A DNA stretch of 64,000 nt from the NCBI RefSeq assembly GCF_009727055.1, contig NC_052360.1, positions 67,092,526-67,156,525 of the forward strand, in the 5' to 3' direction. The translations under genes were made by a program, and so were the position numbers. The stretch comes from Benincasa hispida. Lineage: Eukaryota; Streptophyta; Magnoliopsida; Cucurbitales; Cucurbitaceae. Shown here in pieces: positions 22,980-33,041 of this stretch. The notes beneath the pieces were generated by a model. It worked only from the letters and a program-made list of their open reading frames with translations, searched no databases and was not told the DNA's origin. How positions within the stretch are numbered: the stretch's first letter is position 1; each line of letters opens with the position of its first letter.

Positions 22980-23930
22980 TCGTCATTGAGCTTCAGTAGC
23001 TAGATGATCGTTTAGCTTCATGCATTAGGCGATGTGAAGAAAAGCTAAATGATCGTGTAGCTTCGGGCGTTGATCGTTGAGGTGTTGTGTGCTAGATGAT
23101 TATGTACCTACGAGAGCTAAGCGATGCGTTGTATTACTATGCGATGGTACTACACGATCATGTAGCTTCGAGTGGGAGCTAAGCGATGCGGTGAAGAGCT
23201 ATACAATAGCACTGCACGATCGTTTACCTCTATGCGACAGCTAAGCGATGCATTGAGATGCTAAGCAATAGTGTTACACGATCGTTGATTTATGTGCGGC
23301 AGTTGGGCGATGCATCGAGAGCTATGCAATAGCACTAAGCGATCACTTACCTTGTACGCGCTCTAAACAAACAACTTCAGGCGTTAGACGATGGCGCTAA
23401 GCGATCGTGTAATAATTTTTCATGCTAAATGATGGAGCTGTGCGATAGTGTTGGACACCAAGTGATCGTGTAGCGTCCTCTGGCACTAGACGATGACACT
23501 ATGTGATAGAAGGCAGACACTACACGATCATATACCTTGATCACTGTCTCTTATACACATCTAGATGTGTATAAGAGACAGGTGCAACAGCTGGGCAATG
23601 CGTCGATTGCTATATGATAGCACTAAGCGATCACTTACCTTGTACGCGCTCTAAACAAACAACTTCAGGCGTTAGACGATGGCGCTAAGCGATCGTGTAA
23701 TAATTTTTCATGCTAAATGATGGAGCTGTGCGATAGTGTTGGATACCAAATGATCGTGTAGCATCCTCTGGCACTAGACGATGACACTATGCGATAGAAA
23801 AAAGACACTACACGATCATATACCTTGATCAGGAGTTATGCGATAGTTGATAAACGATCATGCAAATACTAAATGATCAGGCAAAATGCATGACGATGGT
23901 CGTCATTGCTAAATGATTAGACTTATCGAG
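22980..23930 (+). repeat. ACGATCG-motif array in the D leader
   Basis: The longest array in the window. Units like TAGATGATCGTTTAGC, TACACGATCATGTAGC and AAGCGATGCGTTG alternate every 15 to 35 bases in both orientations, so short inverted pairs abound. A 250-base block is present twice, on either side of the adapter at 23544-23581. Not coding, and too irregular for a satellite. Confidence 0.85.
23544..23581. other. Nextera transposase junction adapter (library artefact)
   Basis: The 19-base mosaic end CTGTCTCTTATACACATCT is followed at once by its exact reverse complement, AGATGTGTATAAGAGACAG. That 38-base palindrome is the junction left by circularised Nextera mate-pair libraries and does not occur naturally in plant DNA. 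It separates two copies (23295-23543 and 23582-23831) of a 250-base block, which differ at about 17 positions by my count. The local sequence should not be trusted. Confidence 0.97.
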
Positions 23931-25527
23931 ATGTTGAGCGAGAGCGAGAGCTACCGGTTCGATCGTTTCTCTTGAGGTCAAGTCTGGTCCAACCTCAAAT
24001 GGTTTTTGGCTGGTCTGGTTTAGACTTGGTTGGTCCAGTTCGAATCCGGTTCAAGCTATTTGAGTTCATTTTGGAGCGGTTCGAGTGGTTCGAAAGCGGT
24101 TCAAAAGCTATTTTGTAATAATTAGGTTTTGTTTGCTTGTTTATGCCAAAACTAAAGCCATATCAGTTAGTGTTTAATTATTTATGCATGTGATATATGT
24201 TATAATTAAATAAATCTTGTATGTGCACACAGTATGCCATGTAGATTTAAAATCCCACCATAGGAAGCATGTTACATGCATTGAAAGTATGTTATAAAAT
24301 GTTATAATATATAATATGTATGTTTGGGTTTCTTTCATTTAATAGAATAGTTATATTAGTTATATTAGATATTGAATGCCTTTGTTGTTTGTCGTGGATG
24401 TTTAGCATGTCTAAAATTTTGTAAGCTGTTATAAAATTGGGTTAGACGTTTAAAATCCATACAAAGAACAACTGCATGCTTACTTAGGTTAACCACTTGT
24501 TTTAATAGTTAAAATAGGCCGTTAAACTTGTAAAACTAGGGTTATAAACTCAACCGATATATAATCCTGTCCAAGGCGGGGAGTACTTAAGTTGACGGTT
24601 TACGGAACACCTCCTACCTGAGGATTATGACTGAATAATTGAGTGTTGGTAACCAGTTTTATGAGTATACGTGAGCAGTGTGAGGTAATAAAAATGGTTT
24701 ATCACCTAGACATCGTAGGTTTAAAATCCATTTATAAGTGTTCTACTTGGATAAGCCACCTAGACTTAGGGTTGTTTTTATTTGCCGAAAAGAACCTAAG
24801 TATAAATTTACCCAAACATTTAGAATAACACTTTAGTGGGAGAATAAAAGTTATTAGCTCTCATGTCCTCAAGAGTTCACATCGTGAGATCTATGCTCGG
24901 CTTCGTGTCGATTTTACCTCGACTGCTCCATTCCAAAAGTGTTTGTATGGGTAAATTACAAGGTGAATGAGGGAAGTCGTTTATAGTAAGTGGGTGAAGG
25001 AAATGTGTCAACATTGTCCTACAGTCTCCTTCATTAGTTTGAACCATGAGAATCCTATGTTGCGCCTGCTGTCGTTTTTATGTGGCACTAGCTAGTCGTT
25101 AACCGCGACGATCCCCACGAAGAGTTGTAACATAGGATTTAGAACAACCCAGGCTTCAATAAAATGAATAGGGTCTTATGGTTTTGTCTTGGGTATTAGT
25201 CTTCTATTTCAGAGGCATACTCATGCCGTTGTGTAAGATCTGAAAAATGGCGGGTCTACACTTACAAGACTTACTAAGTGTTAGTAATGATCTTGACCGA
25301 AAATGATAACTAAATGACTATCGGAATATGAGTTATTCTGGAGATAGTATTTGATCAAGAACTGTCTTTCTTTTGTGAATGAGTTCTTGACTGCCCCTTG
25401 GTAGCATTTGTTCTAAATCACTTAAGTATCGTTGCAAAAATAATGATTATAGGTGCATTATCACTTTGTTAAAACTTGATTGGATTTAAAAGTAATTCAA
25501 TTATAGAATTTTTTTTATAATTTCAGA

Positions 25528-26394
25528 ATGATGAGTTCAATTATACAATTGTTGGCTTCAAAAAAACTGATCGGGGATAACTATATAACATGGAAATCAA
25601 ATTTGAACACGATACTCACGATAAACGATTTGCGATTTGTCTTAACAAAGGAATGTCCCCCCTCCCCCCCATTCCTAGCTCTAATTCCAACCAAACTGTT
25701 TGAGAAGCATTTGATAGATGGATCAGGGCAAATGATAAAGCCCGTGCTTATATTCTCACCAGCTTGTTTGATGTTTTAGCGAAAAAACACGAGAATATGA
25801 GTACTGCCAAAGAGATTATGGAATCTCTGAGAGGGACGTTTGGACAACTGTCCTTCACCCTGAGGCATGATGTTATCAAATATGTTTACAATAGTCCCAT
25901 GAAAGAAAGGACCTCAGTTCGTGAACATATCCTGAACATGATGGTCCACTTTAATGTGGCAGAAGTAAATGGTGATGTGATGGACAAGAGAAGTCAAGTT
26001 GGCTTTATTCTAGAATCTCTTCCGAAGAGTTTTCTACAATTCTGTACAAATGCATTGATGAATAATATTGAATACAACTTGGCTACTCTGCTGAATGAGC
26101 TACAGGCTTTCCAGACAATGTTGAGAACAAAGGGCCTGGAATTGGAAGTAAATGTTGCTTCTGCTGAGAAGAGAGGAACGTTCTCCAAGCCTAATGTTGC
26201 CTCCTCTTTGTAGAGTAAGAGTATTCTAGCAAAGAAAGACAAAGGGAAAGGAAGGAAGAAGCCTGCTGGCAAGCAGAGAAAGGGAAATGTTTCCACTGCA
26301 ATGAAGAAGTGCACTAGAAAAGAAATTGCCCTAAATATCTTGCTGAGAAAAGAGCAGAGAAAGGTAAACAGGCTAACTAGTTCCTGGCGACCGT
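25528..26394 (+). pseudogene. D gag
   Basis: The first frame, 25528-25779, reads MSSIIQLLASKKLIGDNYIT then W-K, the usual start of copia gag; a frameshift near 25765 moves to 25764-26213 with the UBN2-like domain (MESLRGTFGQLSF, MKERTSVREHILNMMVHFNV, ILESLPKSF, TLLNELQAF). After a stop at 26213 a Lys-rich linker and a zinc knuckle follow (CFHCNEEVH, then KRNCPKYLAEK; the stop replaces the Trp after His). So gag is complete in outline but has one frameshift and two stops. It would package RNA in trans-mobilised copies. No pol follows. Confidence 0.88.
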
Positions 26395-27024
26395 TTATCA
26401 GCTTGACTAGTGGGAGAAGTTGCTGATGAAGATGATATTACCTGCTTTTATGTTCATGTAATGAACATATTGTACATATTTTTGTTTTGAATGAAATGTT
26501 CATTTTTAGAGAAATATATTTGTTCTATCTCAAAGAAACTTCTATTAAGAATAAAAAATTGTTAAAAGCCATTTGCCAATATTCAGATATTTAACGGCTA
26601 AGATCGAAGTATAGTAAGTTTAAAGATTTTTAGATCTGATGATTAACAAGAGTTGTTAAGACAGGTCAAACGCATCTTAATCAAAGAGGTGAGAGTACCT
26701 CAATGTAGTGGGAGGAAAGTGTGCTTCCTGGTCATTATTGAGAATTAGATGCATTCCCCATATAGTTTAATAAAAGCCTATTGTACACTAATATGTTTAC
26801 AATGATTATCTCGGTTAAAGTGTTTGAGAATCATCTAGTAAGACTAGAAATACCAGGTTAATAACCTAGGGCAAGTGGGAGAAATATCGAGTATGGGATA
26901 TCGAATGGTAAATCATGGGTATAGGGGATGCCCTAGTTTATTATATTTCTCTATAAAACTTGGAAACTCAGTCTTAAATATCGAATATATAAGTTACCAC
27001 TGGAGTTTTAGTCCAAGTGGGTGT
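26395..27024 (+). other. D 3' region and polypurine tract, no gene
   Basis: About 630 bases between gag and the 3' LTR, where an autonomous copia would have some 4 kb of pol. The last part (GATGCCCTAGTTTATT, then GGAGTTTTAGTCCAAGTGGG at 27002-27021) matches the 3' end of C in reverse. A second purine-rich tract, GGGCAAGTGGGAGAAATAT, lies at 26870. Nothing codes here. Confidence 0.75.
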
Positions 27025-28847
27025 TTTTGGGTTTTATGTCCTAAAACTCGTGGTTTGTAAACAATAGAACTTATTCTGAAAATTCAATAAGTTGTTATTG
27101 AATATTTTGTTTTTTATAAATCCAATAAACCTAAGTCCCTTGACTATTACATGAGTACTTGAACTTTATGTGGAGACATACAAGTGGATCAGGTTTGAGT
27201 AAATAGTCAAAATGATCTATAGTATATGAATAAGGTTGGGTGCCTTATTTTGGTAACACTATTGGATGCGGCCTACTCTGTATTTGTTACAAAGACTTGT
27301 AAAGTGCTACAAACGAAGTGATCCTAATTCGTTCATATTGGGACATGAGAAGTGGGGGTGTTTTATGCAAATAAATTTTGTACAAGATCAGACCACGAAA
27401 CTAGTCACTCTTACTTTATAATGTTGTTTACTGTTTAAGACTAACTATTTCAAAGCGAACCTAGGTAACTTGACCTTAATCTTGAACTAACTATGAACTC
27501 CTGTTTGTTCGAGATTATCCTTTGGTATGAAAACGGTGAGAGTAGACCAACTGCCTCTGGTCAATAAGCCTCCAATTTTGGGGATAAGATTGGATGAATA
27601 GCCGGGGACATAGGGTGCAAGACGGAATTCACTCCTACCCGAATAGGGTTAATAGAGAGGTTGTTTCCTTTAAGTGCTGATTTTGGGTCTTGAACAAGAG
27701 GCCTAACCCTCTCATTGGCCCGAGAGGGATTCAATTTGTTGATTGAATCACAAATCAATTGTTCATTAGGGGATTGGTGGAACTTAAGGAACAAGAGGTA
27801 ATTTCGGGAGTAAAACAGAGATTTGACCCAACCGTTATTACAAACAACCTGTGAAGGGTTAACTTACTAATCATGGTTATATCGAGCAGACATAATATAT
27901 CTATAGTGAGAGGAGTTCAGCTATGGGCTTTAGTAGAATCACCCATTAATTAACGTATGGAGGTTAGTTCGGTCTAATGAGTTTAGCCGATTAATCTTAG
28001 ATAGTTGGAGCCCATGATCTGTAGGTTCGCGAGGTCCCCTACTAGCTCGTAAATGGATTAGTTCTAGAATAGCGTGATAAGTTAATTTGAAGTGTTCAAA
28101 TTAGAATTAAATAGAAATAGAAGAAATAGTATTTAAATATGGTTTAAATATTTAAAATTAATTTAATATTTGATATTAAATTAATTAGAATTATTTAAAT
28201 TGTTTAAATAATAATTTTGAATTTTATTAAGAAAATTAATTTATGAAGTTAATTTTGTAAAATTAATAATATTTTCAAATTTATTAAAAGCATTGATTTA
28301 TGAAATCAATATTTGAGAAATTGGAAAAGAGAAGAAAAACACATAATGGAAATTTGATTTTCTCCATTGTCTTCTTCCATGTAGCTCACTAACAACCCAA
28401 ATCTTCAAGGCTTCATTAACTCCAAGCATGGGCTACATCTCATGTAGCTAATCTCTTTGCATGAGTGTCTGCAATATATTGAAGAGAATGAAGTGATTTT
28501 GAAGAAGGCAACGAAAAGAATTTCTCTAAAAAATTCGGATGAAGAAAGGTGTTCTTCATTTGGGTTGTAGCTGTGAGCTTGTCTCTGAATTCCCTTAATT
28601 TAGGTTTATTTGAGTCCCACTACTCAATCTAGAGTACCAAAAGGATAGTAGGGAAGATCTTGGGGTGGTCTACAACAAAATTCAGACGATATTTGCAGCT
28701 GAATTCAAGCTTTGAGGAAGTTTTACAAAGGTATGTCACGAAACCCATTTATTTCTGTTGAAGCATGTTTTCATTTATGCTAAAATTAATGAATTAGAGT
28801 GCTTATGGATCCTGGTTACTTCCACTGCATAGTGGTATGTTCTAACA
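27025..28847 (+). mobile_element. D 3' LTR
   Basis: Starts near TTGGGTTTTATGTCC and ends ATGTTCTAACA, 1823 bases; the first bases are blurred by a T run (27024-27028). It is followed by the CCCAT duplication and then by C. Confidence 0.85.
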
Positions 28848-28852
28848 CCCAT

Positions 28853-30520
28853 GTGGTTGATCTACAAGTTCCCAGACAGAGTTGAAGTACATAGACTCTA
28901 TTTCATCGTCCGTGGCTTTTATTCACTGTTTCCTGTCAACATCCTCCATTGCCTTCTTAAAGGTTAATGGATCCTCTAAACTATCATCTTGTGTGATATT
29001 TTGAGTTTCTTTTAAACCCATATAGCATTCAGGTTGTTGAATAACTTTCCACTACGTCGAGGCATCCTCAACTCTTGGGATGGACGTGACGGGACAACAA
29101 TAGTTGTTGATGGACCAGCTTGATCAACAACTCTTGTTGATGTTTCTGTAGCATCTTTGGTCATTTCTTGCAATATTAGTTTACTACGAGGTAGATGATT
29201 TTTTATATGATCTTCTTCCAAGAACATAGCATTTTTCGATACAAATACATTGTCTTCTTGAGGATCATAAAACAATCCTCCTTTTGTTTCTTTGGGGTAT
29301 CCTACAAAAAGACATAATTTTGAACGTGTTCCCAATTTCTTAGGATTCTATACCAACACGTGCTGGACACCCACACATACAGAAATGACGTAGACTCGTT
29401 TTGCGTCCTTTCCATAATTCATACTGTGTTTCTGAAACACTTTTTGAAGAAACAACATTTAGAATAAATACTGCAGTCTGTACTACATACCCTCAAAAGG
29501 ATTGAGGTAACTGAACATAACTCATCATAGATCGAACCATGTCTAACAAGGTTCAACTGCAACATCATTTTGTTGTGGTGTTCTTGGTGCTGTGAGCTGG
29601 GATTGAATTTCATGATCTACTAGATAGTTTTGGAATTGTAAATCTATATACTCACCACCTCGATCAGATCGAAGTGTTTTGATTCTTTTACTTAACAGAT
29701 TTTCGGACTCAGCCTTAAATTCTTTGAATTTTTCAAGAGTTTCAGACTTATGACTGATTAAGTAAGTGTAGCCATATCTAGAGTAATCATCAATAAAATT
29801 GACGAAATACTGATAGCCTTCTTGAGCTTTAACATTCATCGGACCACATAGGTCTGAATGTATAAGTTCGAGAGGCTCTTTGACACGAAGACCTTTGTCA
29901 GAAAAAGATCTTTTAGTCATTTTTACCTCAAGACATGATTCACATGGAGGTAAAGAACTATCTTCTAACTAATTTAGATGACTGCTTTTTACCAATCTCT
30001 CAATCCCGTTGAGATTAATGTGACCAAGTCTGAGTTGCCAAAGATAGGCGTTAGGAGAAATTTTTCGCTTCTTATTTTGAGTCTCAACCGTTTTAAACAT
30101 TTCTATATTTAAAACGGCTTTCTCTTAAGTTGGTTTTAATATGTACAAGTTATTTTCGAGTCTTAAAAAACAAATATGAACACCTCTTGAATAAACAAAC
30201 ACTTCATTACATTCAAAAGATACTCTGTATATATTTTCTAGCAGACAAGAAATGGAGATCAAGTTTCTTTTCGTCTTAGGTACATAATATACATTCCTAA
30301 GTAAGATAAACAGTCTCCAAAAGACAACTTAACATCTCCCACTACTTGAGTTGAAATGACTTCACCCGTTCCCACCTTGAAAGTCATTTCTTGTTCAGAA
30401 AGTCCTCTCTAAGAACTAGTTTCCTGTAGAAAAGTACAAACATGATTAGCAACACCTGAATCCAATATCCAACTAGACATGTTTCAACAACTAGTAAATC
30501 AGATTTACCTTATTTTTCCT
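28853..30520 (-). pseudogene. C protease and integrase
   Basis: Right to left: retropepsin core WILDSGVANHVC (about 30490-30450); GAG-pre-integrase zinc domain LRLGHINLNGIERLVK with PPCESCLEVK (about 30040-29930); integrase core with HSDLCGPM and LRSDRGGEY (29543-29920). The frame then breaks at QQNDVAVEPC: about 11 bases are missing where copia has NGVAERRN, which removes the catalytic Glu. Downstream, DMVRSMM-type and GTRSKLCLFVGYPKETKGG (29012-29335) continue to the edge of D. Multiple stops. Inactive. Confidence 0.85.
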
Positions 30521-30529
30521 TTTCTGCTT

Positions 30530-30883
30530 TATTCTCAGTCAAATACTTTGGGCAGTTACATTTCTAGTGCCCAACTTCTCGCAATGGAAACAATTTCCTT
30601 TGGGAGTTTTATTTTTGTTTTTCTTTACAGTGGTTTTATTTTTCCCTTTTCCTTTCTTCTTCATTTGTACGGTTTTGTCTTTCGAAGAAGACGGAACAGA
30701 CTTCTTATCATCATTGGGTTTCGTTCCAGATGTAGACCCTTTATAAATCTTCTTAGGTTTAGAAACAACATTTGTTTCTTTTTCCTTCAGTTTCATCATC
30801 GACTAATATGTCTGTAACTCATTCAACAGTGTGGTCAAATTATAAGTAATTTTGTTCATAAAAGCATTGGTTCTGAATGGCAG
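30530..30883 (-). pseudogene. C gag C-terminus and zinc knuckle
   Basis: It reads MNKITYNLTTLLNELQTY next to E2, then a Lys-rich linker and CFHC. After a one-base frameshift the second half of the knuckle (GH, CNCPKYLTE) is readable. It joins to 32550 once E2 and one ATAAC are taken out. Confidence 0.82.
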
Positions 30884-30888
30884 ATAAC

Positions 30889-32544
30889 TGATAACGGGCA
30901 GAAATGCACGTTATCATAGTGCTAAGTTCTTAAACAATGTTGGATTGCGTTGATGAAATATGTACTTTGCGTCCATTAAGCATCAATTTCGTAATATTGC
31001 GGTCGCATGCGTTCAGCGCATTAGAACAATTGATATTTGCATTTTTGTGTAGAATATGTGTTAACGCAATGCAAGAATTACGATCATAGGAATCATTGGT
31101 CGAGCACAACTTCACCGCAAGGCTTTGCGTTAATTGTGCTCACAAACATTCGCCCAAGAAGGATCGCCGCAACTTGGTCAGCGCATCTGGGTGAAAGGCC
31201 AATTAAGCGCGATGGGACAGAAAGTTGACGATAGTCGAATCCAAATTAAGTTGACAGCTGATAACGGTCATAAAGTACATTCAGCTTTATTAGTGACAAT
31301 TATTCAGCACATCAATCAGGAATTAACGCTGTCCCATCTGTACAACCAGGAGAGAGAAGTCGCCTTTCACCATGGATGCTCTGTAAATACCAAGGGCATT
31401 CTTCAGAGAAGGGGTTCATCGTTTTTATGATCTTTTGTTCAACAAGTTCATGCTGCTGTCCATACTTTTCCTTTTCCTTTTAAGGTGGAGCAAGAGAAGA
31501 GTGGTGGCACCGAAGATCGCCCAGGGAAACTCGAGAGAGAACCTTGGGGCGTAGGAGCAGAGAGCGGGCCGACTCTTGCGAGAGCGAGATTATCTTTAGA
31601 GCACAAGTAGAAAAACAGTGTAAACGCCTGGCAACAAGAAATTGCTACCAGGCTCTTTTATTCTATACTTGCATTGTTATTCTGTACTTCATCTTCATAT
31701 TTATATAATGAAAGCTCTATTTCTACATCTGTTCACTCTCTTAATATGCATGAGTAGCTAAACTAGTCGAATGGGTTGAGAAGAACTAAGCTAACATGAC
31801 CTAGGAAGTTCATTGCTTGCGATTGTCTTGTTTAATGTTGTGCAAAATACCCTTTAGAGTTACTCGAGAGAGAGTTTAAAGAAAGAACCTAATGTCTCGA
31901 GAGAGCTAGTTAGAATATGGCTCGAAAGAGCAAGATTTAGACTTGTATAAACAAGAGATAGGGACTTAGAGATAAGCCTCTGTTTGTCAACTTGCATCGC
32001 ATGCATCCTAGAGATAGGAATGATATTATGTGGTCGCCTTATTTGTGTGTGTACTATCCTGTCATCGCATAAATAAGAATAGGGGCTTATGTGTAGGTCC
32101 TATAGACTTATCGCATATATCGCATGCGTTCTAGTATTAGAAGCCGTAGCATTCACATCGAGAGATGGTTTACTATTATATGCATGTTGCATGATCACAA
32201 AGCATGAACGCATTCTAGGGAGTGCTAGCCGAAACCCTTCTCAACCCGTTCACCGCATATTCATTGCATCTCCCGTTTACTAACTCTTTTTCAAACTTCG
32301 CCGTATTTATTTATTTTTCATCAACGCAAACAACAACCCAACACTTTATTTGTTTAACCAGTTACCTCAAAGTCTTCATAAAAATTACCAACGCAATTTG
32401 TTTTCACAAGTCTCCGTGTTCGACTGGACTTACTAGGAAACTCAGAGGAATTTACACTTGGATTCCACTGGAGAAACTTGAGTGCACTATGCAAATCCAT
32501 CAATGTATATCATCCACATTTAAACTTAAAAAATACAAGCATCA
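30889..32544 (+). mobile_element. E2: complete family-E insertion in C gag
   Basis: Starts TGATAACGGGCAG and ends ACAAGCATCA, flanked by ATAAC (30884-30888 and 32545-32549); removing it with one duplication restores the C gag frame. It is 1656 bases with no coding frame of note. It carries a G/C-rich hairpin at 31627-31652, runs of CTCGAGAGAG, ATGCGTT and CGCATGCG words, and near its end the conserved block TGTTCGACTGGACTTAC. TG...CA ends and a 5-bp duplication point to a solo LTR of a family whose full form is not in the window. Confidence 0.85.
31627..31652 (+). other. Conserved hairpin in E2
   Basis: CCTGGCAA and TTGC-TA-CCAGG can pair around a short A-rich loop. E1 has a counterpart at 5125-5154 with changed but still pairing outer arms. 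It may mark the R region or transcript end. Confidence 0.5.
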
Positions 32545-32549
32545 ATAAC

Positions 32550-33041
32550 TCTCTGGGAGAGATTCCAATATCATACTTACTTGACTCGTCTCATCTATTA
32601 TCGGCCCTTGAGCCTCTGTAACATTAAAATGGACCATCATATCGAGAACATGTTCTCTTACGTTGGTTCCACCTTTCATACGCGTAACATAGACATACTT
32701 AATGGCTTCATGTCGAATAGAGGATGACGGTTGCCCGAACGTCTCCTGCGGTGATGCCATTATCTCCGGGTGATGGGCATGACCTCATGCTTCTTATTAA
32801 GTACATCAGATATACTTGCTGAGATGTTGGCCCGAGCTTTCTCATTAGCTCTTACCCACCTATCATAGATGTCCTGAACATTTCAGTTCGTTGTTGAACT
32901 GGGAACTAGAGGACATTCCTCCGTCAACACAAACCTCAGATCATCCACAACTAATATCATATTGATGTTTGATTTCCAGTTTGAATATCCCTCACCATTA
33001 AATTTATCAGAAGATAGTAATTGTATGATTGAATTCCTCGT
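32550..33041 (-). pseudogene. C gag N-terminus
   Basis: It reads SIIQLLSSDKFNGEGYSNWK, then VVDDLRFVLTEECP, stops and a frameshift, and then FGQPSSSIRHEAIKYVYVTR and NVREHVLDMMVHFNV up to E2. It aligns with D gag. Where D has the start ATG, C has ACG, so the start appears lost by T-to-C. Confidence 0.82.

Larger units (their letters stand above)
22703..25527 (+). other. D leader, no gene; motif array and adapter inside
   Basis: There is no frame of note in these 2.8 kb. About 22980-23930 is a dense array of ACGATCG-type motifs; an adapter junction lies at 23544-23581. From about 24120 to 25500 the sequence matches the C leader (33060-34580, reverse), including a block with GTTAGACGTTTAAAATCC and one with GGAGGTGTTCCGTAA-like words. 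The final ATTTCAG just before the gag ATG looks like a splice acceptor, so the leader may have been spliced; this is inference. Confidence 0.6.
20850..28847 (+). mobile_element. Element D: gag-only copia-type LTR retrotransposon inserted in C
   Basis: It has 5' LTR 20850-22689, Met primer site, a 2.8-kb leader, a gag frame, about 600 bases of 3' sequence, a polypurine tract and 3' LTR 27025-28847. It is flanked by a perfect CCCAT (20845-20849 and 28848-28852). No protease, integrase or reverse transcriptase is present. Its gag, leader and 3' end resemble those of C, so it is best read as a non-autonomous derivative of that family, of the kind called TR-GAG in plants. It lies in opposite orientation to C, in the C region between integrase and RT. 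Confidence 0.88.

Noticed and set aside
23544..23581. Real Tn5-like transposon or bacterial insertion
   Set aside because: Only two abutting 19-base mosaic ends are present with no transposon between; this is the library adapter.
22980..23930. CRISPR-like look of the ACGATCG arrays
   Set aside because: Units are degenerate, in both orientations and irregularly spaced; there are no constant repeats with unique spacers, and the DNA is plant nuclear.
30479..30817. 112-residue plus-strand hydrophobic frame
   Set aside because: Antisense of the Lys-rich linker of C gag, whose reverse gives Phe/Leu-rich codons.
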